From: Takifugu bimaculatus
Taxonomy: Eukaryota; Chordata; Actinopteri; Tetraodontiformes; Tetraodontidae
Assembly: GCA_004026145.2 (NCBI GenBank)
Contig: CP034993.1
Coordinates: forward strand, 7,203,566 to 7,267,565
Direction: 5' to 3'
Length of the DNA stretch: 64,000 bases
The position numbers and the translations under genes were made by a program. This document shows positions 50,391-63,269 of this stretch, piece after piece. How positions within the stretch are numbered: position 1 is the first letter of the stretch; each line of letters opens with the position of its first letter. Below the pieces are notes generated by a model. The model was not told the DNA's origin. It was given only the letters and a program-made list of their open reading frames with translations, and did not search any database.

Positions 50391-50414
50391 TAAATAAATA
50401 AATAAATAAATAAA
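50391..50414 (+). repeat. (AAAT)n microsatellite
   Basis: Six tandem TAAA units. Confidence 0.9.
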
Positions 50415-50617
50415 ACCAGTTCCTCTCAGTGCGGCGAATCAAGAATTGGTGTCCTTTGACGACCCTCCCTCTCCCCCAAGCTTGGCACAAACACCAGGGA
50501 GCAGAAACCGGTGCCAAGTTGAAACAGGTGACATTTGAATTAGAAAAAAAATGTTCAAAGTAAGTGCAACCGCACTCTAACCTTCAGGCAACTATTGAGA
50601 ATGTGCCAAACCACTTA

Positions 50618-50902
50618 CAGTCAGGTCCATAAATATCGGGACATCGGCAAAATTCTCATCTTTCTGGCTCTACAATACAGGGAATCGGAAAAGGGAGATC
50701 ACGTTAAGATGTGCGTTAACTTCAGATTTAATATTAAGGGCGTTTACATCCAAATCAGGTGAACGAATTACAACAGTGCCTACAGTTTTTAAACATCCTT
50801 AAATGAAAGTCTGTAGTTAAAGTGCAACTTGTTTGTTTTATTTTAAACCCATTGCGATGGTGTGTGGAGTCACAACGATGGCATAATTATTGGACCTGAC
50901 TG
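50618..50902. mobile_element. Tc1/mariner-type MITE with TA target duplication
   Basis: A 285-base element bounded by inverted cagtcaggtcc (50618-50628) and ggacctgactg (50892-50902). It is flanked on each side by TA (50616-50617 and 50903-50904), the signature of Tc1/mariner insertion. The left end continues as 'ataaatatcggg', like the common fish elements beginning 'cagtcaggtccataaatat'. It has no transposase ORF and must have moved in trans. The ends are perfect for 11 bases, then diverge. Confidence 0.8.
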
Positions 50903-53900
50903 TAATTGGTTTGGCAGTTCTGAGAATAGGTGAAGAAAACGTACATATATTGAAACTCCGTCTCTGGTGCCACATCCAGAGTGTTGGGCAACTTTAGATG
51001 TGATTCAATAAATACTTTGGTGGTCCCATCCCATGACCCTGATCCAGCTTCTGTGATTTGTGATAGCACAGTAGCTTTAGCAGACGATATTTTCTCATGG
51101 ATTCTAAAATACAACACAGGGTGCAAAGCCAGCATCCCCCAAAATTGAACTAATTACACGTCAAATACTTCCTGAAGAATTTCAGTATTGCTAAACTTTC
51201 AGGAGAAAGCTCAGGGAAGATCCTGCTACAGTAAGCAGCCAACACAAGGATGCTAAGCATCTATATATATAACAAAAAAAATCCTGGTACATCATTCCAA
51301 TATTTTGCAATATGAATCTTTCAAAGGCATCTTTTTTCTCCCCGCTGAATGTTTACTTTGAAAGAAATTGTTAATTTTGAATCATGTGAAATAAGAAATT
51401 TCAGGATCTTTAATTGGAATTTTGTTCCACTGTTGTCTAGTCATAAAAGCCTATCGTCTATTACAATTATTTTGCTGTCATGGCTATTGTCTTTGCTCAT
51501 AAGTGACGCGATTCCTTTATATGAGGGGGAAAAGAAATATCAGTTGTGCTGATTTGCCTGAAAAGGGTCACTGGAGTCTTGTTGCTGTTGGTGGATACTT
51601 GCTGGAAACTCCTTAACAATGTCGAGAGCGGCTGTACTGAGCACTATGGACTCCACCCTGACCTCCTTAGTAAGGCCAACCCAGCTTCTCCCTCACTTCT
51701 CGTCTGACCGAAGAAAACTAATGAGTGTGAGGCTGTGGGTAAAACCTAATGGGGCCCAGTAGTTTTCGCTCCGGGCTGACTGCTGAAAATGAACATTTAA
51801 CCACAGCTCGAGTAATTGAAAAAATGACAAGCCGTACATACAGGCCATTGGCTCACCCATACACATGCACACAGTGCCCATATTATCGTGATTATTTGCC
51901 ACCTCCGGATTAGAAGCGCCTCTCAACAGCGTCACTAACATCAGCAACCAGGACTTGTGTCACAAGAAGAAGCAAATATATGGAAGTAATATCAATTAAA
52001 CATAGTATCCCTCTAGTTATGCCGGATATAAAGTGCACAAGGACACTGGACACTACCTACAGTAGACGTCAGTGTGTAGAAGCAGACAGCACAGTAAGAA
52101 CTAATATCAATGACACAGAAGTGGATGTGTTTTTGTTTTTTTGCCCTTTTTTTCTGTGATTAGCTTTGCTCACAGCTCCACCTGGTTGTCATGTATTGAC
52201 ACTGACTCTCGGGTTTTTAGAACGCAGAAGTGATAAGGTCTGTCACCCATGTTGAGCTTCAACATTATCTCCTTTATGAACGAATGAAATGATCCATAAT
52301 ATTTAACCTGAAAGGATTTGTGGCTCACTACATAATCTTGTGTTGCTAACTGCAGCCCTAAAATACATACTTGGGATTGCTCCCTGAATCACGTCCTATT
52401 TTCCTATTTTTTACTCAGAAATAATACACCAGTCCCTAAAAAGTCTAATTGAAGTGGTAAAGTAATCATTAATGCATGTATCATATCTTATTTCTGCAAA
52501 AAAAAAAATTACTGAAGCAATCTGACACATGCATGCTACGTTGTATAATGTACTTTAGTTGTGAAATCAGAAAATGTCCAAAAAAAAAACCCTCCAACTG
52601 CCTCAGGTGGGGAAAAAACCCCACTGATTAAAGCAAAATTATTATCTCAAACATTAACCTGATTGAACACGTGCAGTGAAACCATGATCCATCATAATAG
52701 TTTAGCATTATCTTAAATGTCTAATGGCCATTCCATTTAGGAATGTTATGCTTGATGGATGAGGGCAATTAACAAAATGTAATCTCCAAAGACTTCTCTG
52801 AATTCTCCCCCTTTCTATGAAATGCACTGCCACAGAAGAGGTAAGACCTTGTTTGGTATGCTGTCCTTCAGCAGATTTACTACATCGTTTAAGTGCTCTG
52901 AAGGGGAGTTCTTGTCCTTTCACCGTCATCTTCAACATTATCTGAAACAGATCTGACTGTTAACACTAGATACTTATTACTCCCAGTTTTACTAAGACTT
53001 CCACTTTGAACAACAGGCACAATTACCGGTTGTTAATAGGACAGTCTCACATTTTACAATGTGTTCCAGTGAAAACAGTGTTTCTGCTGAACCGTCTTTT
53101 ACTCCGAAACAAAAGAACCCTTTCTGCTCTTTCTGGCTGAACCAAAACTCAGAGTGAGTCTCTGACACGCAGCCTGGACTGAATTACTGGTCAATATACT
53201 GGTATAATAAATATTGTCCTTTCACTCTGATTGTAACTATTCAGCATAATTATTAACGTCTTTCTGCACAGCCACTAAGCTGTTCTGTTGAACAATCCAG
53301 ACATGCAGCATTCAGTGGTGTCTTATTTTTACACTATTAAGTAGAATAAAGAATTTTAAAAAAAAAAAATGCTTTTTTGTGTATATTTTTGAAACACAAA
53401 TCATGGTGAAAAATAATTTGTTAAAAACATCAACAAGGAAGACCAAGTGCTGATGAAAGGCTTGTAGAAGAAATGATTCAAGCCATTTCAAACCTCTTCA
53501 TATTTATTATAGCACAAATGTGTGCAGACAAAGATGCTGGGATGGATAAGAAATGTGTTGCTTTTTTTTACTTTTTTCTGATTTGATCTTCAAAACCTGC
53601 AAGATCTTCTAAACTTGGGTCAATTAGAACATTTGCATTGTAATTTTGTAACAGGTAATTGTAAAGGTTAAAAACAATATTTATTTTAAGGAGCAAAGAA
53701 CAAAAAAATGTGTTTATTAAATTGACATAACTTTCACAGCTTTAACAAACAGGCGTCTGGGTGTTTGTTTCTTGTTCCTTGGTTGGGAATCCTGGTCATT
53801 TTCGGAATGTTTGATCGGTATCTTTATTGTTATACTCCCCCTTTTGCTCCGTTCCCTCCCCCACTGTTGTAGTTCTGGCCTGTGTGAGGTCATTATCGTC

Positions 53901-53920
53901 ATATCAAAAAGTGGATGCCA
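50903..53920. other. Unassigned non-coding DNA
   Basis: No gene or repeat family recognised; poly-A runs at 52.50 and 52.58 kb. Confidence 0.5.
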
Positions 53921-53963
53921 CTGGTCTGACTGGGCTGACTGGTCTGACTGGGCTGACTGGGCT
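53921..53963 (+). repeat. 18-bp minisatellite (ctggtctgactgggctga)
   Basis: Two perfect 18-base copies (53921-53938 and 53939-53956) plus a partial half-unit. Each copy is itself a near-duplicate of a 9-mer (ctggtctga/ctgggctga). The repeat gives spurious WSDWAD and SAQSDQ readings. Confidence 0.9.
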
Positions 53964-56040
53964 GTAATGAGGGACAGCACAGACCTAAACCTCTGAAAGT
54001 CCTTTCTTTTTGCCTTTTCTTCTCTACGAAAGACTGCGAGGGGGTAAAAAAAAGAGTAATAAACTGCTGGACTTACAAAAGAGTTGATGATGATTCATTT
54101 AAATGCCCCTCCCTCTGTCATTGCCTCCACGTAGTGTGAGCCTCATTCGTAACTGTCAAGAACCTACTCATCTGTGCACGCAGCTTATTTGGGTGAGAAT
54201 CACATGAAATCACATATTTTGCACTGCAGAACGAACAGAAATAAGAACTAATCTAATTTATGTCCCCATAATCATTTTATTAAGGGGGGGGGGGGTAATC
54301 CTTGGGTAGATGTGAGGTCATCCCTTGTCTGCAGGTTTGCATCCACACGCCGGAGAGAAAAAAAGGGAAAATAGTCTAACAGAATGGTTCCGTAACACAA
54401 GCATTGGGGCCGGTATTAACACAAACACTACATCCCCACCTGATGTTTCTAGTTTTATCATCGTTTAACGACTTAATTCTCAGAGATGCTTTTTGTTCTG
54501 CTTAAATCAACATGGACTCTTACGTAACCATAATCAGCTCTGTAAAACTCAGGAGCATATTTATGTGCTAAGTATCCAGTGCTAGGTCTCTTCTTTAATA
54601 TCCTATAATATTTCTCTATGGCTACATTAGCTAAATATTATACAGACAAGCAAATAAAAATGAGTATACTGTTATTGATTATATATATATATATACTGTA
54701 TATATATATATATCATGAACATATAAAAACTGAACTGAGACAACAAACACGTAAATAGAAGGGAAACCAACCAATCCAACCGTACTGTAACTGCTACCAC
54801 TACTTCTCGGAAAGGATGCATTTGAAAATGATACAATGCTGCAGTACGCGTTGGAGACGGCCCCTGTGGGGGAAAGGAGACCATCTGGCCCTCTGCAGGT
54901 GACTGTCCCCAGACAGAGGAAGAAGTTAAGCTGAGGCTGCAAAAGGCAGCAGAGGGATGAACTGTCCTGCTTTGTGGCTGCTGCTGCTACTGCTGCAGAC
55001 AAAGACCTGTAATGGGCCCACTGCTGTTCTTTCCACAGGGTTACATTGATAAAAATTCATTCTTCCCACCCTGGATATCATTTCAGGGGTGACAGGAAGA
55101 TCATAAATATGCAACTGGCTTAGAATCACCAAAAATACCATATGCTACTGTCTGAGCTTTGAAAAGTTGACTCGAGCACGATCACTCGGGCACCATAAAC
55201 CCGTGTAATATCTATAACTTTATTCTACATTGGATTTTACTATACTGAGCAATGCGTGGGCAATGTTAGTGCTGCTCAGAAAGTTTAGTTTTGCAATCAG
55301 TGGCATCTAAAATTGCAGTTTCAGATGAGCGAGTGCCTAAAAAAAGATAAAAACACCTCAGTTGCACTTGCAACATTTGCTCGTTATGCAAATTTGTGGC
55401 TTGGGGCAATGCAAACCTAAACAACCAAAACAAATGAAACAATATAATCCTTAGGAGGAAAGATACTACAATTAACAGCCTCACCGTCCACGTTTCTGTA
55501 TTTTGCCTCATAAACAATGAGGGCTGAGAGATAACCTCACATTGCTTTCATGTTTCAATATGTTGGTTGGATGCATAATATGGAAGTTGCCCAGAAGGAG
55601 ATGACTGAACTTACATCCGCATAGAACAGAATCTCAGGGATAAGAACGCTTCAGGCAATTGGACATGCTTCTGTTGATCGGAGTTTTTCAGCAACATTAA
55701 CTGGGGCAAATGTGGGTCTCTTCATTATGGGATATAGTGTAAGGTGCAATTATCTGATCTGTCAGCGTAGCTGAGTTAACACTATTAAATACAACAATAG
55801 ATTCAATAAGACCAGAATTAACTTGAACCATTAACTGCACATTACAATGTGCACGTTGTTTTCTTGTTGTCTTCCCTCAGAGTCCCCCTACAATCCGTGC
55901 ATATTACAAAATCATTACACACATGTAGACTTGTGTGGTTTGATTTCCTCAACATTTTAAAAGCGTTATATTTACCACCATCATACACTGCTGCCCTCTG
56001 CAGTCAACAATAATGCACATTAGGTTCCAATAGTTATACT
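53964..56040. other. Unassigned non-coding DNA
   Basis: A G run at 54.28 kb and the AT palindrome at 54.68 kb; otherwise nothing recognised. Confidence 0.5.
54679..54713 (+). repeat. (AT)n palindromic tract
   Basis: Two AT runs around a central actgta form a near-perfect inverted repeat. Confidence 0.9.
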
Positions 56041-56449
56041 GATGGATGGATGGATGGATGGATGGATGGATGGATGGATGGATGGATGGATGGATGGATG
56101 GATGGATGGATGGATGGATGGATGGATGAATGGGTGGGTGGGTGGATGAATGGGTCGTGGTGGATGGATGGATGGATGGATGGATGGATGGATGGATGGA
56201 TGGATGGATGAATGGGTGGGTGGGTGGGTGGATGAATGGGTGGGTGGATGGATGGATGGATGGATGGATGGATGGATGGATGGATGGATGGATGAATGGG
56301 TGGGTGGGTGGGTGGATGAATGGGTGGCTGGGTGGGTGGGTGGATGGATGGATGGATGGATGGTGGATGGATGGATGGATGGATGGATGGATGGATGGAT
56401 GGATGGATGGATGGATGGATGGATGGATGGATGGATGGATGGATGGATG
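56041..56449 (+). repeat. (GGAT)n satellite-like block with higher-order structure
   Basis: About 410 bases of ggat units, broken three times by a motif aatgggtgggtgggtg...gatgaatgggt at 56129, 56211 and 56295, a spacing of about 82-84 bases. All six frames give long HPSI or GWMD style peptides, which are artefacts. Confidence 0.95.
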
Positions 56450-57492
56450 ATATTGGAGTCCTTTTGACAGGGTGCTGGGTGCCAAATGACCATGCGATGA
56501 TATTTTAATTTTAAAAAAGAAAAAGAAAGAGAGAAAAAGAAAAAGAGGCATATTAATTCACAAAACCTTTTGGTCATGGGTTTGTATGAAAACAAAGGAA
56601 AACACATGTTTTCCATGTATTAAATGTCAAAACTGGTGAAGATGTATTCCTCAGCAAGGTTGGTGAAGAGTCCTGGCTGCTCTAAACAGTTAAAGAGTGC
56701 AGGAGCAACTGCAGGCTGGGGGGTGATGACTGAACAACATGGGTCTTACCTTTTTATCACCATCTGGAGCAAACAATTAGCAAATCTCTACATTAATATG
56801 GCCCTCACTCTCCGTCTTTGTAATGCTCTCATGCCAACAATGCCATTAACAAACTCCATTAGCTAAAAGCATGTTTTGGTTGGCTTTTTCTAAGGTTGTT
56901 AAAACGTTCTGTTTTCATTGAGAATTATTGGCAATAATATATCAGTTGTAACATTATTCTAATATCACAGTTTTGAGAAATGTTATGCTGGCACTTCTAA
57001 TAACTCCATTCTCACAATAGAAATCATCAAATAATGCCTTGATTGCATCATAATGCGTGTTACAAGGAGATGAGCATCTGTTTTGTAAATGGAACGAGAA
57101 TCCACAAAACAACAAACCAAATGAAGGCCATCCATTGATGGAAACATCTGTGAATCATTATGCAAACTTAGGTTAATTCTTTACTTCAATTCATTATGGA
57201 GTATTGTTAGTTTCAGTGGCTGAGCCCTTATTATCGTGCATTTAGGAAATGAGCCAAATAGAAAAGGCATAAGAGCCCAATCAATAGCTCTTTTCATTTG
57301 CCCTTAATGGCCATGTGTTTTTTTCCTCTGTGTGGACTGAAAAGAACACAAGGGAGGTTGGTGTTTCAACCATAAAACTTAATTCCTCTCTCTCTCCAGC
57401 TCTCTGTAATAATAATAGTAATAATAATAATGCCTACCACATTTCTGCTCATTTCTATAAAAGTATCGATGTCACATCAAAACAGAGAAAAT
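56450..57492. other. Unassigned non-coding DNA
   Basis: An A/G-rich patch at 56.51-56.55 kb follows the GGAT block; nothing else recognised. Confidence 0.5.
57408..57431 (+). repeat. (AAT)n microsatellite
   Basis: About eight AAT units with one TAG interruption. Confidence 0.9.
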
Positions 57493-58595
57493 GTTCATGA
57501 ATTGCACGAATGGTTTGTTAACACAAATAGCTAATTAGCTAATTGCATTGCTGCAACTAATTTAGGCATGTCGATGTGGCAAGACAACTTCCTGAAGTTC
57601 AAACTGAGCATTAGAATAGGGAAAAGGGCATAAGTGACTTTGAAAGTAGCTGGTTATGGTTGTCAGTCTGTCAGACTGGTCTAATTATTCCAGAAACTGT
57701 TGCTCAACTGGAATTTTTGCACATAACCGAGAGTTTTCTTGAAAAAAGAGAAGAAATCCAGTGAGCGGGAGTCATATGGACAAAAATGCCTTGTTCATGT
57801 GAGAGGTTGGAGGAGAATGGACAGACTGGTTGAGGATGATACAAAGGCAACAGTAACTCAAATAACCACTCGTTAGAACCGAGGAAAGCAGAAGAGCTTC
57901 TCTGAATGCACAACACATCCAAATTGAAGAAGTTGGGCTACAGCAGCAGAAGACCACACCGGGTTCCACTCCTGTCAGCTCAGAACAGGAAAGTGAGGAT
58001 ACAAATGGCACAGGCTCACTAAAATTAGACAAAAGAGTCTCGATTTCAGCTGCAACAGTCAGTTGGCCGGGTCAGAATTTGGCATAAACAGCATGAAAGC
58101 ATGGATCTATCCTGCCTTGTACCAATGTTTCAGGCTGGGCTGGTGTAATGGTGTCGGGGCTATTTTCTTGGCACACTTTGGGCCCCTTAGCACCAACTAT
58201 CAATTTAAACACCGCAGCCTTCCTCTATTGCTGCTGACCCTTTATGACCACGGTCTTTTGATGGCTACTTCCATCAGGATAATGCACCATGTCACAAAGC
58301 TCAGATCATCTCAAACTGGTTTCAGGATGGAACGATGTCTTCATTTAAATCCAGCAGCTTCCACATTCACCAGATCTCAAGCCAACAGAGAACCTTTGAG
58401 ATGTGATGGAACAGGAGATTTGGATCACAGATGTGCAGATCTGCAACAACTCCAGGATGCTAACATGTCATTATGGACGAAAATCTCTGAGGAACGTCTC
58501 CGACAGTTTTTTGGAAGAGTATTCCATGAAGAATTCAGGCATTTCTAAAGGCAAAAATGTCCGACCTTTGCAAGCAAAGTGTACCTAATAAAGTG
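57493..58595 (+). pseudogene. Tc1-family transposon relic, lineage B
   Basis: The plus-strand copy follows a common fish Tc1 element from its 5' leader (about 57500) to its right terminus, which reads gtgtacctaataaagtg at 58579-58595. The catalytic block HQDNAPCHKAQIISNWF (about 58272-58325) keeps the second Asp and the Glu remains in PTEN (58382-58393), but the Trp that should follow is a TGA stop at 58397-58399. A deletion near 58025-58035 removes the segment with the first catalytic Asp. Frameshifts are numerous. The left terminal repeat and a flanking TA were not seen. Confidence 0.78.
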
Positions 58596-60208
58596 TCAGG
58601 AGTAGAAGAACCAAAGTTCTTGTGAACAGGCAGCTTATGATGATGTCATTTGTCCTTTATTTTCATGCAAAAGAACTTGATGTTGTAGTTAAAAACAAAC
58701 CATTCCAGCACCAAAAAAATAAATGAAATAAAAATAAATTAACATTTAAGTTAGATAAGAAAACCAAAGCCGGCTCCTCATTCCTACTGACAGGGTGAGC
58801 CTGCAGCGTGAAGTCCAAAGACGTCTTCTGTCCTCTGTTTCAAAATATATTCATAAGGTGGAGACACTCTCACAGTTTATCAGGACATTTCCACAAATAT
58901 TTCATGAAGTTGATGAGCAAAGGTCTTCAAACAGCTACAGAATTGCTTTTCCAGAACAAAACGCTGCTCAAAACTTTCAAGTCAGTCTTGTCCATCATGT
59001 CAACTGTTAAAAGTGGTGACATACTGTATATATCATATATCAGTATATCGTATATCAGTATATCATATATCATATAGAAGTATAGCAGTATATTCGATAT
59101 TTTAAAAAAATTGAAATATTTCAAAATATGCGACAAATTGTTTTTAAATGAAGATTGCAACATTAACGCTGTGCGGCAAGTTGACGAATTAATCCGGTTA
59201 AGCTTCAAGCGGCATCGCTATCTTCCAGATTACCAACAGCATTTTCGACATGGCTTTAACTGGGTAAGAAGCTGATTCCAGCAGAAGTGGTTCAAAAAGA
59301 AAGTTTTACCTGCTCTCATTCACCGAGTGTATTCTTGAAGGAGGAGGTCGAGGGGTGCCCCTCTTTCCCAAATCCTCCACGCCTCATCCTTCATCCGCGG
59401 CTGCTCGTCATGTCCCGTCAGCAGCACAGTTACACCTGAACACTCTGCTGCTGCCAAACACCTGGCTCCATCTCCCACTGTCCAAATGAAAAATAAGCAT
59501 AATCTGCCTTTTTGAGTATCCAGCAAATGAGGGATCTCATGACAAATTGAGGGGTGGTTTATTATGCAAAGACAGAAAAGAGAGAGACGCCGAGATAAAA
59601 CAAGGGAACGTTGTGGAAATGGCTCAAAATTGTGTTGTTCTACTGTTCATGCATTTGAATTATATGTTGTATGGAAAGCTTACAAGAATTTACTCATTGG
59701 GTCCCATCATAAACTGCATTTTTTACTACATGACTTCAAATATTCTTGGCATCAATGCCCAGCACAATGGGTTGGGAAATATCAGCATCATCCTGAGGAG
59801 AAATCCACTTTCATTCTGCAAAAGAGGACATTAACTGCCTCGGATAGCTTGACGTGTTTCTTAAAACCTTAATTAGAGTGAAGATATGTGGCTGTCCTCA
59901 ACGTCTGACAGCTGAATACATGTTGCGTTCAAAAACATTTCAAACTACACCGAAAGTGAGCGCTTGCAGCAGTGAGGCATGAAGACAAGAGGAGTGAAGG
60001 CTGTCTTGAAAGACTGTGAACTAGTCCAAAGCCTGTTTAACAATTAACATGGACCTTGTTATGATTCATCCCTTTTGATAATCATTTACATAAAATAACC
60101 TTTTAGAAGTAGTGCCTAAATTAGTGTTGGAAAAGGACAGCTGCACCTCATATTTCCAAAGGAAAAAGGAATACTTCAATGTGATGAATATACTTAGTTA
60201 ATGGCCTT
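58596..60208. other. Unassigned non-coding DNA
   Basis: Apart from the AT-rich tandem unit at 59.02-59.10 kb nothing was recognised. Confidence 0.5.
59021..59100 (+). repeat. Imperfect tatcatatatcagta repeat
   Basis: Several degenerate copies of a 14-16 base AT-rich unit ('tatatcagtatatcgtata') occur in tandem. Confidence 0.7.
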
Positions 60209-60272
60209 AGAATAGAATAGAATAGAATAGAATAGAATAGAATAGAATAGAATAGAATAGAATAGAATAGAA
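60209..60272 (+). repeat. (AGAAT)n microsatellite
   Basis: About twelve uninterrupted pentamers. Confidence 0.95.
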
Positions 60273-60493
60273 CTCATGGTAATATGGTACCATATATATC
60301 TCAGTGCTACATGAACAAAAACACAGTGATTATGCTGTGATTATTATACACTACAGAATGCATGTCTATACAATTTTAACAATTTTAAAAGAAAGTGCAC
60401 CAAAAAGGTTAAATAACATCAGAGTTTTGGGAAGAGAAATGTTGGGCTTTGCATTTTAAGATGGTCTTAAGATACAACAGGTAATGTCCTTCA

Positions 60494-60534
60494 GAGTGAG
60501 TGAGTGAGTGAGTGAGTGAGTGAGTGAGTGAGTG
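60494..60534 (+). repeat. (GAGT)n microsatellite
   Basis: About ten uninterrupted tetramers. Confidence 0.95.
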
Positions 60535-60654
60535 CAGCATATGACATGACATCATTTAGGTTGTTTTTTGGGTTTTTTTTGCCAGACCAAAGACTTTACT
60601 GTAGGTGATATCCATCCAGCCATTCTCCATTAACCTCTGCAGGAGCACTATAGA

Positions 60655-61585
60655 TATCAGAGTCATAAGGAATAACCTTTTTTTACTCACATTCGCCTTT
60701 CAAAATGAAATCAACCCAAAAATGGGTGAGCTTAAAGACTTCAGTAAGGTTGACAAGGGCATAATTGAGCAGTGTCTCCATGAGGGGATTCCTAGTCTAA
60801 AGTGGTCAAAAGTGCTCCGAGAAAGGAGCTGCGATTTAAACGCTGACAAGGTTGTGGCTGACCAAGGCTCACTGATGCGCATGTGGAGCAAAAAGCCCCA
60901 ACCTACATGCTAATGTAACTCAAATTGCTAAGGAAGTTCATGCTGGTTCTGTTACAAAGGTTTCAGGATACACAGTTGACTCCGATCTTTTGTCACATAT
61001 GGGGCTGCAAAGCCATAGACCCATCAGGGTACTAATGCTGACCCCTGTCTACAGCTGAAAGCACCAACACTGAGCATATGAGCGTCAGAAATAGACCACA
61101 GTAGGCGTGTGCATTCACGTGGATTTACGTATACCAGGGGAGCGCAGGGTACAAGATTGCATTATAAGGTATCGGTAAGCCGCCAGAGGCAATGTGCTTT
61201 GTTCTGCAGAACCTTGGGTCCATTCACCTATGTGTTACGTAGACACGTACCACCTACCGACCCACTGCTGCACACCTTGTACACCCTTTCATGGATACAA
61301 TAGTCCCTGATGGCCAGTGGCCTCGTTGAGCAGAGTAATGTGCCCTGCAATAAAGCAAGTGTTCAGTAATGGTTTATGGAACACAACAATGTGTTTAAGT
61401 GGTCCACCTAATTCCCAAGATCTCACTTCAATCAAGCATCTCTGGGCTGTGATGGACAAACAAGGAGGCAACATGGAGGCCAGGCACCTTAGAGGATTTC
61501 AAGAGTCTTTTGCTAACATGTTGGTGCCATATTCCACAGCTTGTAAATTGTGTTGGCTGTACAGAAGCTCATTTCAACATAGCAT
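60655..61585 (+). pseudogene. Tc1-family transposase relic, lineage C
   Basis: The plus strand starts at ATG 60722 with MGELKDFSKVDKG, the helix-turn-helix end of a Tc1 transposase, and goes on through AQIAKEV-like DNA (60910-60935) and a 'GLQSHRPIRVLMLTPVY' block (about 61000-61050). Later come VEQSNVPCNKAS (about 61325-61360) and PPNSQDLTSIKHLWAVMDKQ (about 61404-61463). The second catalytic Asp is replaced by Ser (61334-61336) and the Glu by Lys (61434-61436). Frameshifts and gaps occur throughout. It is an older copy than lineage B, with no clear terminal repeats. Confidence 0.72.
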
Positions 61586-63269
61586 AACATGAGTTTCAAA
61601 ATGAAGCACTTAAATATTCTTAATAGAGTTCACAGAACATGATTTCTATGCCACAAACAAACTACAAGCTAGTTTGTAGGAGCAGCTGTAGTTGCAGGGT
61701 GTGTTACCGATGTTACGAACGCAAACACAACAGGAGATGAATCAAAATCAACCTTCAGGAGACCAAGGACACATAAACAACGGTGCCAAAATGACTTCAC
61801 TCACAAAATGGGACATTTAAAAGAACTGCTGATATCCGAAAAGCTATTGAATTTACATCCCCCAAACTTTCATCTGGAGGATGTGAAGAAAGCCTCCACC
61901 AGAGGAATCATTCAATATTTAATAAATAAGAAACAGTAGCTGTGGCTAATTAGAATTTGCACATTTACAAATCAGCCCTGATAGCAAAATAAATTATGAA
62001 ATATAACAGCGCGGAGTGGATCACCGAGGGAAAAGCAGATGATAGACAAAACAAATGAAGTATCACTAACAGCATACTGTCAGAACACATCACAAAGCTA
62101 ATCCAGTTAGCGGGGTGAGGGGGAGGCGGGGGTGGGTGGTGGCTTTAAAATATTGATACGCTATTTCAGAAAAGCTTTTTTCTTTGTGCAAGAGTACATT
62201 CAGTCTAACACTTGCTTATTGCTCATGGGTCATTAGCCTTGCATCTTCCACTGGCTGGCCTCTTGCTTTGAAAGGAAGGCTTGTGATCAAATGAATGTGT
62301 TTGCTGTGCTACTCCATTAGAGGAGGTCTAGTGCCATTGTTTTTATTATGGGAAGAAAGGCAACGAGTGTGTAAACTGCACTTGTGTCCCTTATTAGATT
62401 ACTTCCTGGTGCAATTGCTTTTGGTAAAAGCCAGGGAATTCTTGTAAGAGGACTCGACATCAAGGAAGAGTAAAAACATTTATCAAATGATAAAGGCCAC
62501 GGCCGAGACGCAGCGCACGTTCCCCAGTTATAGCTTGGACGCCACGGAAAATCTGCATCAATGAGAGTCAAATGGAGAAGAGTGAAACAACACAGAGGGC
62601 TTGTTGCATGTCAGGGCGAAGCTTTTAACATAATGAAGCGAGAGCTTATTTATCATCATGTAGCAAATACATAACATGACACCTTAACTCCAATTTTACA
62701 GCTATTTGAAAACACTGTGCTTTCCATTGCACCAATACCTGAAATATATAATACACATACGCACAAAAAAATATATATATATAATGCTGCTCAATCAAAA
62801 TAGGTGAAATTGATGATGATATATATCGAAGAGCTATATTCACACTAGCAGATATCTGCAATCATACACAAAATAAGCAAGGCAGCAGAATAAATAAGCA
62901 TATTCAGGTTCAAAAAATAAAAAATAAAAATGACTGTTTTAATTCAAATTTGAGAATGTCAGGATAGAGAGAGCTTACAAAACAGGAGGAGGGTGGAGGC
63001 ACGGGTGCAGTTTGGAGTTGTAGTCAAGGCCAACACCTTTTATTTCTTCTTGAGTTAGCTGTAATTCCAAAAGTACCTATAAGAAAATATTGTCATTCAC
63101 CTGCAACCTGTGTTTTAGCCTACTCACACTCGGTTCCAACTCTTGACCTTTTGAAAGGGCACTAGATTCCAAAACCATTTCCGGCAATCACATTTTTGTC
63201 AGCCAGCTCATCATTATTCAATGAACCTGGGCTGTGAATGAGCCCATTAACCTGGGCATTTTCCTTTGC
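61586..63269. other. Unassigned non-coding DNA
   Basis: AT-rich with a G-rich patch near 62.12 kb; no gene found. Confidence 0.5.
62766..62783 (+). repeat. Short (AT)n tract
   Basis: An A run followed by about six TA units. Confidence 0.85.

Larger units (their letters stand above)
46581..50617. other. Unassigned non-coding DNA
   Basis: Contains the exon candidate at 47.5 kb and two short microsatellites listed separately; the rest is AT-rich and unassigned. Confidence 0.5.

Noticed and set aside
55949..56616. Open frames of about 200 codons (HPSI and GWMD peptides)
   Set aside because: They are translations of the GGAT array in several frames on both strands, with no domain or start context.
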